This document shows, piece by piece, positions 25,651-35,800 of a stretch of DNA of 64,000 nt. Source of the stretch: Stenotrophomonas sp. ASS1 (GTDB lineage: Bacteria > Pseudomonadota > Gammaproteobacteria > Xanthomonadales > Xanthomonadaceae); the NCBI RefSeq assembly GCF_004346925.1, contig NZ_CP031167.1:3802001-3866000 (forward strand), written 5' to 3'. Within the stretch, counting starts at the first letter, position 1, and each line of letters starts with the position of its first letter. The translations under genes and the position numbers were made by a program. The notes under the pieces are model-generated. The model was not told the DNA's origin, ran no database searches, and saw nothing but the letters and a program-made list of their open reading frames with translations.

Positions 25651-27624
25651 ATGACCCGACGCTCTTCGACCGCCCTGTCCCTGCTGCCCTTGGCCACCAC
25701 GCTGCTGATCGGCTGCGCCAATGCCCAGTCCCTCGACGCCCAGAACGCACAGCTGAAGGCCGCGATCGCTGCCGCCGAACGCGGCCAGTTCGATCCCGGC
25801 CAAGCCGCCGCACTCAGCCGCCATCCTGCATACGGCTGGCTGGAGTACGCCAACCTGCGCCGCAACATCGACACCGTCGATACCGCGCAGGCGCAGGCCT
25901 TCCTCAAGCGCTATGACGGCCAGGCCGTGGCCACCACGTTCCGCAGCGTATGGCTGCCCTCGGTCGCACGCCGCCAGGACTGGCCGACCCTGCTCGCCAA
26001 CTGGGCGCCCACCGACAACGCCGGCCTGCGCTGTGCGCAGCTGACCGCGCGCCAGGTGACCGGTAAGGTCGATCCGCAGTGGATCAACGAAGCGCAGGAC
26101 CTGTGGCGCAGGAACGGCAAGTCGCTGCCGGACGGCTGTGATGCCGTTTTTGCCGTGCTGCAGGCACAGGGAGGTCTGAGCGACGCCCTGCGCTGGGAAC
26201 GCATCGACGCTGCCGCCGACGCCCAGCAACCCGCTGTGATGCGCAGCGCCGCACGGGGCCTGCCTGCCACCGACCTGGCGCTGGCCAACAATTACGCCGC
26301 CTTTGTCGACAAGCCCAACGCCAGCGCGTTGAACTGGCCGCGCAACGAGCGCAGCCGGCGCATCGCCACCGATGGCCTGGCCAAGCTGGCCAAGGCCGAT
26401 CCCGGCGCCACCGAACAGCAGCTGCCGCAGTACGCGCAGGCACTGAGCCTGAGTGCCGACCAGCAGAGCCAGGTGCTGTACCAGATCGCACTGTGGACGG
26501 TGGCGTCCTACCTGCCCGATTCGGCGCGGCGCCTCAACGCGGTGCCGGAATCGGCGTACGACGAACGCCTGCACGAGTGGCGCGTGCGCGAAGCGATGTC
26601 GCGCGGTGACTGGCCGGCGGCGCTGACCGCGATCCGCAAGATGGGCAGCAAGCAGCGCAGCGACCCGCGCTGGCGCTACTTCGAAGGCCGCATGCTGGAG
26701 AAGACCGGCCAGGCCCAACAGGCGCAGCCGCTGTTCCGCGAGGCCGCGCGCGCACCGACCTTCCATGGTTTCCTCGCCGCCGACAAACTGCAGCAGGGCT
26801 ACACGCTGTGCCCGTGGAAGCCGAACGACAGCACGCAGGCACAAGCGGTGATCGCGCGCGACCCAGCCATCCAGCGCGCGATGGCGCTGTACCAGATCGA
26901 TCGCGCCGGCTGGGCCGTGGCCGAATGGAACAGTGCGCTGTCGCGCTTCGATGACACCCAGCGCCGCCTCGCCGTTCGCGTGGCGCAGGACAATGGCTGG
27001 TTCGACCGCGCCGTGTTCGCACTCGGCAAGCAGCCGCAGGAACAGCGCCTGTACGACCTGCGTTTCCCGCTGCACCACGACGCCACCATCCGCCGCGAAT
27101 CGGCACGCAACGCGATCGATCCGGCCTGGGTGGCGGCAGAGATCCGCGCCGAGAGCACCTTCACCCCGCGCGCGCGCTCGCCTGCCAACGCCATGGGCCT
27201 GATGCAGGTGCTGCCGGCCACCGGTGCCGGCGTGGCCAAGTCGATCGGCCTGACCGGCTACGGCGGCGCCGACAGCCTGTACGACCCGGACACCAACATC
27301 GCCATCGGTACCGCCTATCTGCGCCAGCTGATGAACAAGTACGACGGTCTGCCGTACGTGACCATCGCCGCCTACAACGCCGGCCCGACCCCGACCGCGC
27401 GTTGGCAGGGCCAGCGCCCGGGTTATGACCCGGACCTGTGGATCGAGACCATCAGCTACAAGGAAACCCGCGAGTACGTCGCACGCGTGCTGGCCTTCAG
27501 CGTGATCTACGACTGGCGCCTCAATGGTGATGCGCTGCCTCTGAGCGACCGTCTGATGGGCCGCCTGGTGGACAAGCGCAAGAGCTTCAGCTGCGCCGCC
27601 AACGCTGACCAGGGCGGCGATTGA
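25651..27624 (+). CDS. slt: Soluble lytic murein transglycosylase (Slt type)
   Basis: A protein of about 657 residues that cleaves peptidoglycan glycan strands with 1,6-anhydro product formation in the periplasm. The N-terminal signal contains LLIGCANAQ, so a lipoprotein is possible. Residues 30-460 form the helical U-shaped superhelix (Slt70 U/L domains). The C-terminal catalytic domain has AAEIRAESTFTPRARSP (catalytic Glu) with ANAMGLMQVLPATG, NIAIGTAYL and TIAAYNAGP. Starts at 25630 (TTG), 25639 and 25651 are all in frame; 25651 gives the best signal peptide. Confidence 0.92.
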   Translation: MTRRSSTALSLLPLATTLLIGCANAQSLDAQNAQLKAAIAAAERGQFDPGQAAALSRHPAYGWLEYANLRRNIDTVDTAQAQAFLKRYDGQAVATTFRSVWLPSVARRQDWPTLLANWAPTDNAGLRCAQLTARQVTGKVDPQWINEAQDLWRRNGKSLPDGCDAVFAVLQAQGGLSDALRWERIDAAADAQQPAVMRSAARGLPATDLALANNYAAFVDKPNASALNWPRNERSRRIATDGLAKLAKADPGATEQQLPQYAQALSLSADQQSQVLYQIALWTVASYLPDSARRLNAVPESAYDERLHEWRVREAMSRGDWPAALTAIRKMGSKQRSDPRWRYFEGRMLEKTGQAQQAQPLFREAARAPTFHGFLAADKLQQGYTLCPWKPNDSTQAQAVIARDPAIQRAMALYQIDRAGWAVAEWNSALSRFDDTQRRLAVRVAQDNGWFDRAVFALGKQPQEQRLYDLRFPLHHDATIRRESARNAIDPAWVAAEIRAESTFTPRARSPANAMGLMQVLPATGAGVAKSIGLTGYGGADSLYDPDTNIAIGTAYLRQLMNKYDGLPYVTIAAYNAGPTPTARWQGQRPGYDPDLWIETISYKETREYVARVLAFSVIYDWRLNGDALPLSDRLMGRLVDKRKSFSCAANADQGGD

Positions 27625-27676
27625 TTGCAAAGCGGCCGGCACTACCCGGCATCCGTTTCCCGGGGAGGGGAAAGCG

Positions 27677-27913
27677 ATGAGCCTGCTGGCCTGGATCGGG
27701 ATATTCGCCGCCTGGAGCCTGTTCGCCACCTGGGTATTACGCTGGGGTGGCGCGGCTTGGATGGAAGGCTGGAAGTCGCTGGCCTTCATCGACAGCTGGG
27801 GCAGCCTGTGGGACGAATCGCAGATCAAGCTGTACTTCCTCTGCCTGTGGATCGTCTACGGGCTGTGGTTCCTGGCTGGCCTGTTCGTGCCGGAGTGGCG
27901 CGGCCTGCCGTGA
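27677..27913 (+). CDS. Small membrane protein of unknown function
   Basis: A 78-residue protein with two hydrophobic helices (about 4-25 and 50-70) and many Trp. A strong ribosome-binding site (GGGAGGGGAAAGCG before ATG) supports it as a real gene. It lies 52 bases after slt and may be cotranscribed. Not recognised as a named family. Confidence 0.7.
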   Translation: MSLLAWIGIFAAWSLFATWVLRWGGAAWMEGWKSLAFIDSWGSLWDESQIKLYFLCLWIVYGLWFLAGLFVPEWRGLP

Positions 27914-27926
27914 TTCCTCTTCATCG

Positions 27927-27991
27927 GTAGTGCCGGCCGCTGGCCGGCAACCGCCATTGTCCAAGGGTTGCCGGCCAGCGGCCGGCACTAC
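27927..27991. repeat. SMAG pair (GTAGTGCCGGCCGCTGGCCGGCA type)
   Basis: Forward copy at 27927-27949 and inverted copy at 27969-27991, just before the cca start. Confidence 0.88.
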
Positions 27992-28026
27992 CGATGCTCA
28001 TGCACCTACCGTGCGATCATCCCCCC

Positions 28027-29247
28027 ATGAAGATCTATCTTGTCGGCGGCGCCGTGCGCGACCGCCTGCTGCAGCGCCCGGCCGGCGACCGTGACTGGGT
28101 CGTCGTCGGCGCCACGCCCCCGCAGATGGAAGCGCAGGGCTTTACTGCGGTGGGCCGCGATTTCCCGGTGTTCCTGCACCCGAAGACCGGCGAGGAGTAC
28201 GCGCTGGCGCGCACCGAGCGCAAATCCGGCCGTGGCTATCGCGGCTTCGTGGTCGATGCCGATCCGGCGGTCACCCTTGAAGAAGACCTGCAGCGCCGCG
28301 ACTTCACCATCAATGCGATTGCCTGCGATGAGGAGACCGGCACACTGGTCGATCCTTACGGCGGCGTACGCGATGTTGAACAGCGTGTGCTGCGGCACGT
28401 CGGTCCGGCCTTTGTCGAAGATCCGCTGCGCGTGCTGCGTGCGGCGCGCTTCATGGCACGCTTCGCGCCACTGGGCTTCACCGTCGCCGAAGAGACCATG
28501 GCGCTGATGCGCGAGGTCGCCGCCAGTGGCGAGCTGGACGCGCTGGTGCCGGAACGCGTCTGGCAGGAACTGCGCAAGGCGCTGGTCAGTGAACGGCCCT
28601 CCGCCTTCCTGCGCACGCTGCACGCTGCGCAGGCACTGGGCCCGATCCTGCCCGAGCTGGAAGCGCTGTATGGCGTGCCGCAGCGTGCCGAATTCCATCC
28701 GGAAGTCGACACCGGCATCCACCAGGAAATGGTCAGCGACATGGCCGCGAAACTGGCACCGGGTGATGACCTGGTCGGCTTCGCTGCCCTCACCCACGAC
28801 CTCGGCAAGGGCCTGACCCCGCCGGAGGAATGGCCGCGCCACATCATGCACGAGCAGCGTGGCATCAAGCCGTTGAAGGAACTGTGCGCACGGCTGAGGG
28901 TTCCCACCGAGCACCAGCAGCTGGCCGAGGCCGTCTGCCGCGAGCACTTGAACGTGCACCGCATCGACGAACTGCGCGATGCCACCGTGCTGGAACTGCT
29001 GGGCCGCTGCGATGCACTACGCCGGCCGGAACGCGTGGCCCGCATCGCGCTGTGCTGCGAGGCCGACAAGCGCGGCCGGCTCGGCTTCGAGGACGCCAAC
29101 TACCCACAGGGCGAAACGCTCAAGCGCCTGCATCAGGCGGCGCTGTCAGTGCAGGCGCGGGATCTGGATACCACGCATCTGAAGGGCCCGGCCATCGGCG
29201 AAGCACTGGCCAAGGCGCGGGTGAAAGCCATCGCCGCCGCCCGCTGA
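28027..29247 (+). CDS. cca: Multifunctional CCA-adding enzyme (tRNA nucleotidyltransferase)
   Basis: A 406-residue enzyme that adds or repairs the 3' CCA of tRNA. The nucleotidyltransferase head shows [14 protein letters not shown] and GDRDWVVVG (catalytic acidic pair), with [10 protein letters not shown]. The C-terminal half is the HD phosphohydrolase domain ([16 protein letters not shown]-type tail), as in the gammaproteobacterial multifunctional Cca. The ATG at 28027 starts at the conserved MKIYLVGG; in-frame upstream codons are not needed. Confidence 0.96.
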   Translation: MKIYLVGGAVRDRLLQRPAGDRDWVVVGATPPQMEAQGFTAVGRDFPVFLHPKTGEEYALARTERKSGRGYRGFVVDADPAVTLEEDLQRRDFTINAIACDEETGTLVDPYGGVRDVEQRVLRHVGPAFVEDPLRVLRAARFMARFAPLGFTVAEETMALMREVAASGELDALVPERVWQELRKALVSERPSAFLRTLHAAQALGPILPELEALYGVPQRAEFHPEVDTGIHQEMVSDMAAKLAPGDDLVGFAALTHDLGKGLTPPEEWPRHIMHEQRGIKPLKELCARLRVPTEHQQLAEAVCREHLNVHRIDELRDATVLELLGRCDALRRPERVARIALCCEADKRGRLGFEDANYPQGETLKRLHQAALSVQARDLDTTHLKGPAIGEALAKARVKAIAAAR

Positions 29248-29254
29248 AGCCCTG

Positions 29255-29277
29255 GTAGTGCCGGCCGCTGGCCGGCA
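29255..29277. repeat. SMAG stem-loop
   Basis: GTAGTGCCGGCCGCTGGCCGGCA between the convergent ends of cca and sseB-like gene. Confidence 0.85.
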
Positions 29278-29295
29278 CCCAGACAATCCCTGGAT

Positions 29296-29730
29296 TCAGT
29301 GCGCCATGCCGCGGGTGATCGCCGCCGCACGCTGCTTTAGCTGGGCCACGGCATCGGGAATCATCTCCATACCCACGTCCAGGCCCGGGTTCAGCACCAG
29401 GCCGACGCCGTCGCCGATACCGGCCAGCAGCGCGTGCACCGCGATCGGCATGGCATGCGCAAACTGCGGCAGCTGCTCGTGCCACAGGCCCGCGCGTTCG
29501 GGGGCGGTGAACACGGCGAACATCGGCTCGCCGCTCTCGCTGGTCAGCACCAGCGGCGAGATGCTCTCGTCCCAGGCGCCATCTTCGCCGATGGCCTTGT
29601 CCAGCAGCACGAACGCCGTCGAGGTCAGCAGGCCGTCGAGGAACTGCGCTGCGGTCAGCGTGCCGTCCTGGGCCTGCAGCAGGCGCACCTCGAGGTCGTT
29701 GAGGGGTTCGAACGGGGTGTCGTGGTCCAT
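29296..29730 (-). CDS. SseB family protein
   Basis: A 144-residue cytoplasmic protein with the SseB N-terminal domain: FEPLNDLEVRLLQAQDG, a central PLVLTSESGEPMFAVFT and LLAGIGDGVGLVLNPG. SseB-type proteins were named for a serine-sensitivity phenotype in E. coli; their molecular role is not established. It lies 50 bases downstream of the zinc-ribbon gene on the same strand. Confidence 0.82.
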   Translation of the reverse strand: MDHDTPFEPLNDLEVRLLQAQDGTLTAAQFLDGLLTSTAFVLLDKAIGEDGAWDESISPLVLTSESGEPMFAVFTAPERAGLWHEQLPQFAHAMPIAVHALLAGIGDGVGLVLNPGLDVGMEMIPDAVAQLKQRAAAITRGMAH

Positions 29731-29779
29731 GGTCGGTTCCGGTACGTGATTGCAGGGCAGACTTTAACAGGCCCGCTCC

Positions 29780-30115
29780 TCAACCGAGGAATCCATGCCG
29801 CCACAGCCAGCCCAGCGCCGCCAGACCGGCCACCACCACCAGCATCAGCGGCAGGCCGAAGCGGTGCCGCCACGGGATCGGCACCCCTCCCAGCTGCTGG
29901 TCCATGGTGTCGGTGTCCAGCACCCAGCCGTGCTCGCACCGGGTGCAGGCCAGCTCGTAGCGGCGATGGTAGGTGAGGCCGAACAGCAGGTCGATGCGCG
30001 CCATCCTGTAGCGCAGTTGGGGGGCGAACTCGGTTTCCGTCTGGCAGCGCAGGCAGTGGTGGGCTTCGGTCGGGCCGACCACCACCACCCGCTCCTGCTG
30101 GCCGATCAGGATCAT
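29780..30115 (-). CDS. Zinc-ribbon membrane protein, full-length copy
   Basis: A 111-residue protein with CLRC and CTRC pairs (a zinc-ribbon), then a hydrophobic segment near the C-terminus (LPLMLVVVAGLAALGWLW). It starts 3 bases after the stop of the S41-like gene at 30119, suggesting coupling. A truncated second copy of this gene at 31307-31522 sits at the same distance from the second S41-like gene. Function unknown. Confidence 0.72.
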   Translation of the reverse strand: MILIGQQERVVVVGPTEAHHCLRCQTETEFAPQLRYRMARIDLLFGLTYHRRYELACTRCEHGWVLDTDTMDQQLGGVPIPWRHRFGLPLMLVVVAGLAALGWLWRHGFLG

Positions 30116-30118
30116 GGA

Positions 30119-31156
30119 TCAGCGGCCCTGGCAGGCGGGTTGGGCCAGCAGCCAGGCTTGGGCGGCGGCAAGGGTGGCCGCATCGCCTGTCGTCAATTCA
30201 TCCGGAGTAATCCTGGCACCGGCGCCAGCGCCAGTGCGGTCTTTCATCACCGCGGTCGTCACCGCCAACACACTGCCATCCACCAGGGGCCGCGTATCGT
30301 TGCTTGTCGAGAAGCCCGCAGTCGACTGCCCGAAACTCCGCGTCTGTGGGCGCCCCCTGAATGACAGCATCGTCGCTTCGCCAGAGCTGGCGGTATTCGA
30401 CCCGACCAGAACGGCGACGGGCGCGCCGGGCTGCTTGAGGGAATACCCCGGTCGACCGAATCCCAGCCTGGGACGACCATCGACCTGCACCATGGTCGGC
30501 GTCAGACTCCAGCGCCGCGACCCGTGGGCGGTAGCAAACGACCCGACCTCTTCCACGCCTGTCGACGACGTGCGCAGCAACGGCGCAACACCCAGCAGCA
30601 TCGGCCACATGTTGCCCCCATGGTTGCTGCGCAGATCGACAATCCAGCCACAGCGATCGCCGCTGTCCTTGCCACGGATGACATCCTGCCATTGCAGCGC
30701 GCGCTGGATGTCCTGATTGAATTCGTCCTGCCGCGCAGCCCCCGGCGTGGCGGCATAGCCTTCGATGACCACCCAGCCAATGCGTGCATCGACGGCACCA
30801 GTCACTTTCGCCTTGGCAACGGCCTCAGCGCCGACCTGCTTCGAGCGCTCCGTGGCTTCACGCTTGCGTGCAAGCGTCATCCAGACACCATGCCCCCCGG
30901 TGCTCTCCACGATGATCTCACGCAGGGCGGTATGCAACGCACCCGGGTACGCCTGCAACGACGCCAGTCGCTTACGAGCGGCAGGCCAGTCCACTTTATC
31001 GCGGTACAAGGCTTCATGCTCGAGCAGATCCAGGATCTGTACCTGCGCTTCCGGCGAAGGTACTTCGGTGGTGGACGCGATGGCGGCCGTTGCGTTGGCT
31101 GCCAGAAGGGTCAGTATCAGCGCGCCATTCCCAGGCACTCCCTTGCACATCTGCAT
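30119..31156 (-). CDS. S41-family peptidase-like secreted protein, copy 1
   Basis: A 345-residue protein with a signal peptide (LILTLLAANATAAIAS). The S41/Prc core is visible: CGWIVDLRSNHGGNMWPML (the L-R-x-N-x-GG loop), VAVLVGSNTASSGEAT (Ser nucleophile in T-x-SSGE) and RSFGQSTAGFST. The nucleophile motif fits S41, but no PDZ domain is present and the usual Lys is replaced by Q in FGQ, so activity is uncertain. AAGGAAA precedes the ATG at 31156. It is paralogous to the gene at 31526-32560; the last 16 residues (AAAQAWLLAQPACQGR) are identical. Confidence 0.8.
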   Translation of the reverse strand: MQMCKGVPGNGALILTLLAANATAAIASTTEVPSPEAQVQILDLLEHEALYRDKVDWPAARKRLASLQAYPGALHTALREIIVESTGGHGVWMTLARKREATERSKQVGAEAVAKAKVTGAVDARIGWVVIEGYAATPGAARQDEFNQDIQRALQWQDVIRGKDSGDRCGWIVDLRSNHGGNMWPMLLGVAPLLRTSSTGVEEVGSFATAHGSRRWSLTPTMVQVDGRPRLGFGRPGYSLKQPGAPVAVLVGSNTASSGEATMLSFRGRPQTRSFGQSTAGFSTSNDTRPLVDGSVLAVTTAVMKDRTGAGAGARITPDELTTGDAATLAAAQAWLLAQPACQGR

Positions 31157-31235
31157 GCGACGTTTCCTTGTCGTTGGGTCAGGTTCACAGCATAACCGTG
31201 GCGAATCATGCCGCGCCATTATGCGGATAGCCGTT

Positions 31236-31350
31236 GTAGAGCCGAGCCCATGCTCGGCTGCATGGGACACGATCAAAGCAGCCGAGCATGGCTCGGCTCT
31301 ACAGGGTCATGGCGCCGGTGGAATCTGTGCCGACCAAGGTCGACACCTAC
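31236..31350. repeat. SMAG cluster between tandem gene copies
   Basis: GTAGAGCCGAGCCCATGCTCGGCT at 31236-31259, its inverse at 31280-31302 and GTGCCGACCAAGGTCGACACCTAC at 31327-31350. The last lies in a 54-base unit repeated three more times at 32726-32858. Confidence 0.85.
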
Positions 31351-31522
31351 CAGAGCGGGTCTCGTAGCGGCGATGGTAGGTGAGGCCGAACAGCAGGTCG
31401 ATGCGCGCCATTTTGTAACGCAGCTGGGGGGCGAACTCGGTTTCCGTCTGGCAGCGCAGGCAGTGGTGGGCTTCGGTCGGGCCGACCACCATCACCCGTT
31501 CCTGCTGGCCGATCAGGATCAT
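31307..31522 (-). pseudogene. Truncated second copy of the zinc-ribbon membrane gene
   Basis: The first 54 codons match the gene at 29780-30115 almost exactly (MILIGQQERV, CLRC, LLFGLTYHRRYE). They then run into SMAG sequence (TRSGRC...), losing the second Cys pair and the membrane helix. The break falls in CTCGTAGCG, which resembles a SMAG head, suggesting recombination at the repeat. Confidence 0.82.
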
Positions 31523-31525
31523 GGA

Positions 31526-32560
31526 TCAGCGGCCCTGGCAGGCTGGTTGGGCCAGCAGCCAGGCTTGGGCGGCGGCAAGGGTGGCCGGTCCGCTGGGGGT
31601 AGCCTGATCCGGCTGCATCCTGCCACCGTCACCCTGGCCGTTACGGTCGGTCATGACGTTGTGGGTCAAGAGCAAGGTGGTACCGTCCACCAGCGTCGTC
31701 GGTCGATTGCCGGTAGAAAAGCCCGCGCTCGGCTGACCGAAACTACGACTCCCTGGTTGCCCTCGAAACGCGAGTGCCACTGCTTCGCCGGAGCTGGCAG
31801 TGCCTGCCCCCATCACCACCGCCACCGGTGCCGTGCCCGCACGCAGCCGATAGGCGCCCTGTCGTGAACGCAGCATCGATGCGTTGCCTTGCACGACTTC
31901 ACCTTCCGCCTGCCGCCACCACAGCAATCCATTGGCACTACGGAAAGCACCGATCAACGCTCCCTGCGTATCCGGCGTTCCATGCAGCAATGGCAACAAA
32001 CCAAACAACATCGGCCACATGTTGCCGCCGCCATTGCTGCTTACATCCACTACCCAGCCGCACCGCATGCCGTCATCCAGGCCAGCGATACGCTCCTGCA
32101 ACGCCAGCGCGTAGACCTTGCGTGCTTCATAACGTTCCGATCCGCTGCGTTGCAGGTCTTCCACGAAGGGGCTCACCCGCAGCACGCCGATGCGGGGATT
32201 GGCGTGTCTGGGGGCAGCGAGGTCGGTCGCCTGAGCGGCATTCACGCGCTGAGCACGTTCGGAGCGCTGACGCTGCTCGCTTGGTGAAAACCAACGGCCG
32301 TGGCCTCCGCTGCTGCGTGCGGCGGCCTCATCCAGAACACGGCGCTGTTGCGCGCGGTCATCGCCTGCGGCGGTCAGGCGCGCGCGCACGTCGTTCCAAT
32401 CGACGCGGCCACGGTACAAGGACTGTGTTTCCAACAATTGCAGCATCTGCTCACGCGCTTCGGGCGACGGCAGCTCCACTGTTTCCTCTGCAACAGCGGC
32501 CGCAGATGAAAGCAGCAGCGTGGCGAGCATGGCGGCACGAACATTCCTTGGGTCCAGCAT
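31526..32560 (-). CDS. S41-family peptidase-like secreted protein, copy 2
   Basis: A 344-residue paralogue of the preceding S41-like protein, with a signal peptide (MLATLLLSSAAAVAEE), CGWVVDVSSNGGGNMWPML, GAGTASSGEAVALAF and RSFGQPSAGFST. GGAGTCGTCG precedes the ATG at 32560, matching the spacing seen in copy 1. Divergence is strong in the middle but the ends are nearly identical, so either the duplication is old with gene conversion at the C-terminus, or the end is under constraint. Confidence 0.8.
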   Translation of the reverse strand: MLDPRNVRAAMLATLLLSSAAAVAEETVELPSPEAREQMLQLLETQSLYRGRVDWNDVRARLTAAGDDRAQQRRVLDEAAARSSGGHGRWFSPSEQRQRSERAQRVNAAQATDLAAPRHANPRIGVLRVSPFVEDLQRSGSERYEARKVYALALQERIAGLDDGMRCGWVVDVSSNGGGNMWPMLFGLLPLLHGTPDTQGALIGAFRSANGLLWWRQAEGEVVQGNASMLRSRQGAYRLRAGTAPVAVVMGAGTASSGEAVALAFRGQPGSRSFGQPSAGFSTGNRPTTLVDGTTLLLTHNVMTDRNGQGDGGRMQPDQATPSGPATLAAAQAWLLAQPACQGR

Positions 32561-32891
32561 CGACGACTCCTTGTCATGTATCGAAGCCATAGGATAGCCG
32601 TGGCGGGATCGATCTCGCCACGCACCGTTGTTCTATAGAGCCGAGCCCATGCTCGGCTCTGTGGGATTGGACCGAAGCAGCCGAGCATGGCTCGGCTCTA
32701 CAGGGTCATGGCAGCGGAGAGAGTCGTGCCGACCAAGGTCGGCACCTACCAGAGCAAGGTCATGGCGCCGGTGGAATCCGTGCCGACCAAGGTCGGCACC
32801 TACCAGAGCAGGGTCATGGCGCCGGTGGAATCTGTGCCGACCAAGGTCGACACCCACCAGAGCGGGTCATGCCGCCGGGCATGGCCCGGCG
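32561..32891. repeat. SMAG array with 54-base tandem units
   Basis: No gene is seen. A SMAG pair (32636-32702) is followed by GTGCCGACCAAGGTCGGCAC-type motifs at 32726, 32780 and 32834 with a 54-base period; the intervening text (GGTCATGGCGCCGGTGGAATC) is shared by the last two units. A further stem-loop, GCCGGGCATGGCCCGGCGCTACC, lies at 32874-32896. Confidence 0.85.
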
Positions 32892-35800
32892 CTACCAGTC
32901 CGCGCGCAGGCCGATGTTGCCTTCGATGATGCGGCGCTTCTCGTTGCGGTTGCCGCCCAGTTCGCGCGTGTAGTCGGCCACGGCATAGGCGCTGATGGTG
33001 CGGTTGAAGCGCCCGACCACACCTACGCCGGCTTCCAGTGCACGCGAGCGCTGCGAATTGATGATCGTGTCGTTGTCGAAGCTGACGCGGTCCTCGCCGG
33101 AACGGCCATGCCAGTAGTTGAGCTTGAAGTACGGTTGCCAGCCGTTGTCGGCCAACTGGTAGTCGCCGGCCAGGCGCAGGCCGATGCGGCCGGTCCAGGC
33201 ATTGTCGTTGTCGAAACGCACGCTGGATACTTCATCGCGGCGGTCGTCCAGCGCGGTGCGCTGCCAGATCACCTGTACCTGCGGTTCCAGCCACCATACG
33301 GACTGACCGAGGTGCAGCAGCGGCTTGCCCGCCTCCACCGACACGCTGGTGCCATCGCCCTTGATCCCGAAGCCTAGCCCACGCGAGGAGCGTACGCGGC
33401 CGTCGTAACGGCTCTGCATCGCCACGGCGTCGATGTAGCCACCGCTGCTGTCGGTGAACGTCCAGTACAGGCCCACGTGCTTGTCGTCCAGGCGGTTCTG
33501 CCCCACGTGCACGTTCTCCCAGCCCAGTGCCAGGCCGGTGGTCTTGCCCTGCGCGCGGGTGCGGCCGACGAACACGCCGATCTGGTTGCGATGGTTGTCA
33601 TTGGCCGTGGCCCACACATCGAGGCCGGCCTGTAGGCCCATCACATCGCCATCAAAGCCGGGCTTCGCATCACCCTTCCATTGGATCTCGCTGCTCTGCC
33701 CCACCAACCGGCCCCACGCGGTGCGGAATGCGCCCTGGTTGTACAGCAGGCGTTGTTCGCCCTGCCGCTCATGGAACGTGCCGAGGCTGGCCAGCGAGGT
33801 CTCGCGCAGCAGCGGCGGCACCACGGCGTAGGTGGCGGTTTCCACGCGGTACAGCGGCACCACTGCGCCCTCGGCGGGGCGTGCACCCGGCGTCGGCGGC
33901 GCACCGGTACCGGGCAGGCTGCCACCCGCCACCGGTACGTCCGGCACCGCCGGATCACTGGGCGGCGCCACCGGCACGGGTTCCGGCGGCGGTGGTGGCG
34001 GCGCGGTCTCGCCTGCGGTCAGATCCGGATCGGTGGCACCTTCGGGCGGCGGTGGCGGTGCCGGAGTGATCGGTGGTGGGGGTGCGACGGGTGGCGTCGG
34101 CGGCGGCGGTACGCCATTGATACCGCTTCCGTTGGGCGCCGGTGCCGGGCCGGCCACCACGGTCGAGCGCAGGTACCAGTTTTCGCTGGTACCGGCACTG
34201 ACACCGCCCTTGAACAGGAAGTACTCGTAGGCACCGGCCGCAACCGGTGCGAACAGCGAAAACGCGCCCGGCGCGGTGCGACCACCATTCAGGGCCTGCA
34301 CCACCAGGATGCCATCGGCCAACGTGGCCGCTCCACTGCCTCCAGCATTAATGACGCCGATGCCGGTCGTGCCGGTGGCGACACCGCCATCGATCACCAG
34401 TCGATCGCTGGCGGAATTGTCCGCACCCAGCACGGTACGCAGGTACAGGCCGCCACCGTCACCGCGGTAGTTGCCACGCACGGTGAACACGTCGCCAGCG
34501 CCGGTACCGGTCAGGTCGATGCGCCCGGCATTGACCATCTCCACCAGTGTGCCACTGTTGAACGGACGGACGGCATAGCCGCCACTGCCCGCGTAGACAG
34601 TGCTGGTGTCATCCACCGTGAGCGTGCCGGTGCCGGTTCCGCTGTCACCCAGCACCAGATCACCATCGAAGGTCAGCTCGGTGCTGTTGGCCAGGCTGAT
34701 TGTCTCCCAGTTCTGGAAGCGTCCCACGCCCGCAGCCTTGACGTTGTTGAAGTTGAGCTGATCGATGCCACTGCCACCGTCGAACAGCGGCACTGCACCA
34801 AGGTTGCCCTGGTTGAGGTTGCTGAGGTTGGCCACGTCGTTGTCCGGCCCCATGTCGATCGCGCCGTAGACGATGCCGCCGCCGTTCCAGTTGAAAGTGT
34901 CGTTGCCGGTGCTGAGCAGTACCTGGCCGCGCACGGTGCCATCGGTGATGGTCACGCTGTCGGCACCACCACTGACACTGATGTTGCCGCCGATGTAGGC
35001 CGTACCCGAGATGATGATGGTGTCGGTGTCGAAGCCGGTGACCACGTTGCCCTCAACGATGCCGCCGGACTGATCCCACAGATTCTTGTCCAGCTTCATG
35101 TTGACGCGGCCGATGCGGCCAGCGGTCATCCAGGCCTGGTCGCCATCCTCGAACGCACCGACGATGCGGCCACCGCTCATGCGGAAGGTATCGATGTTGT
35201 CGCCCTGCTGCAGCGCGCCGATCGTGCCGCCACTCATGACGAAATCATCGCGGCCACTGCCCTGCACCACCACGCCGGTGACGGTGCCGCCGGTGACAGT
35301 CATCTGGTCATCGCCACCGCCCTGGTCGACGCTGTCGATCGTGCCGTCACTGAGCAGCAGCACATCGTTTCCATCGCCCTGCAGTACGCCTCCGGTGATG
35401 CTGCCGGCCTGCATCTCGAGGCGATCGTTGCCCGCATCGAACTGCACGCCGGTCTGACCACTGATCGTTCCCCGATTGACCAGCACGCTGTCGCCTGCGC
35501 CGATGAACTGCAGGGCAATGTTGTTGCCGGTGCTGATGCTGCCGCGGCTGTCGACGCGGCTGCCGCCCCCAAGCTGCACGGCCGCACCGCCCACCGAACT
35601 GATCGTGCCCTGGTTTGACAGCAGGTGACCACCGGCACCGACCAGCACGAGGGCCGATCCACCACCACTCTGCTGCAACTGGGCACCATTGCCGACGTTG
35701 ACGGTGATTCCGGCCGCGCCACTGGCGGCAACGGGAACGGTCTGCGGATTCGGTGCGTTGGCATCACAGGTGACGGTCTGGCCGGCGGTCGGTGCCGGGT

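Noticed and set aside
25474..27828. 784-codon open frame on the minus strand
   Set aside because: Shadow of slt; it has no recognisable domain and runs across the exbD start.
32726..32858. CRISPR array
   Set aside because: The 54-base units are repeated with their spacers, contain SMAG palindromes, and no cas genes are present.
33681..35618. 645-codon open frame on the plus strand
   Set aside because: Antisense to the autotransporter passenger; the repetitive composition mirrors the passenger repeats.
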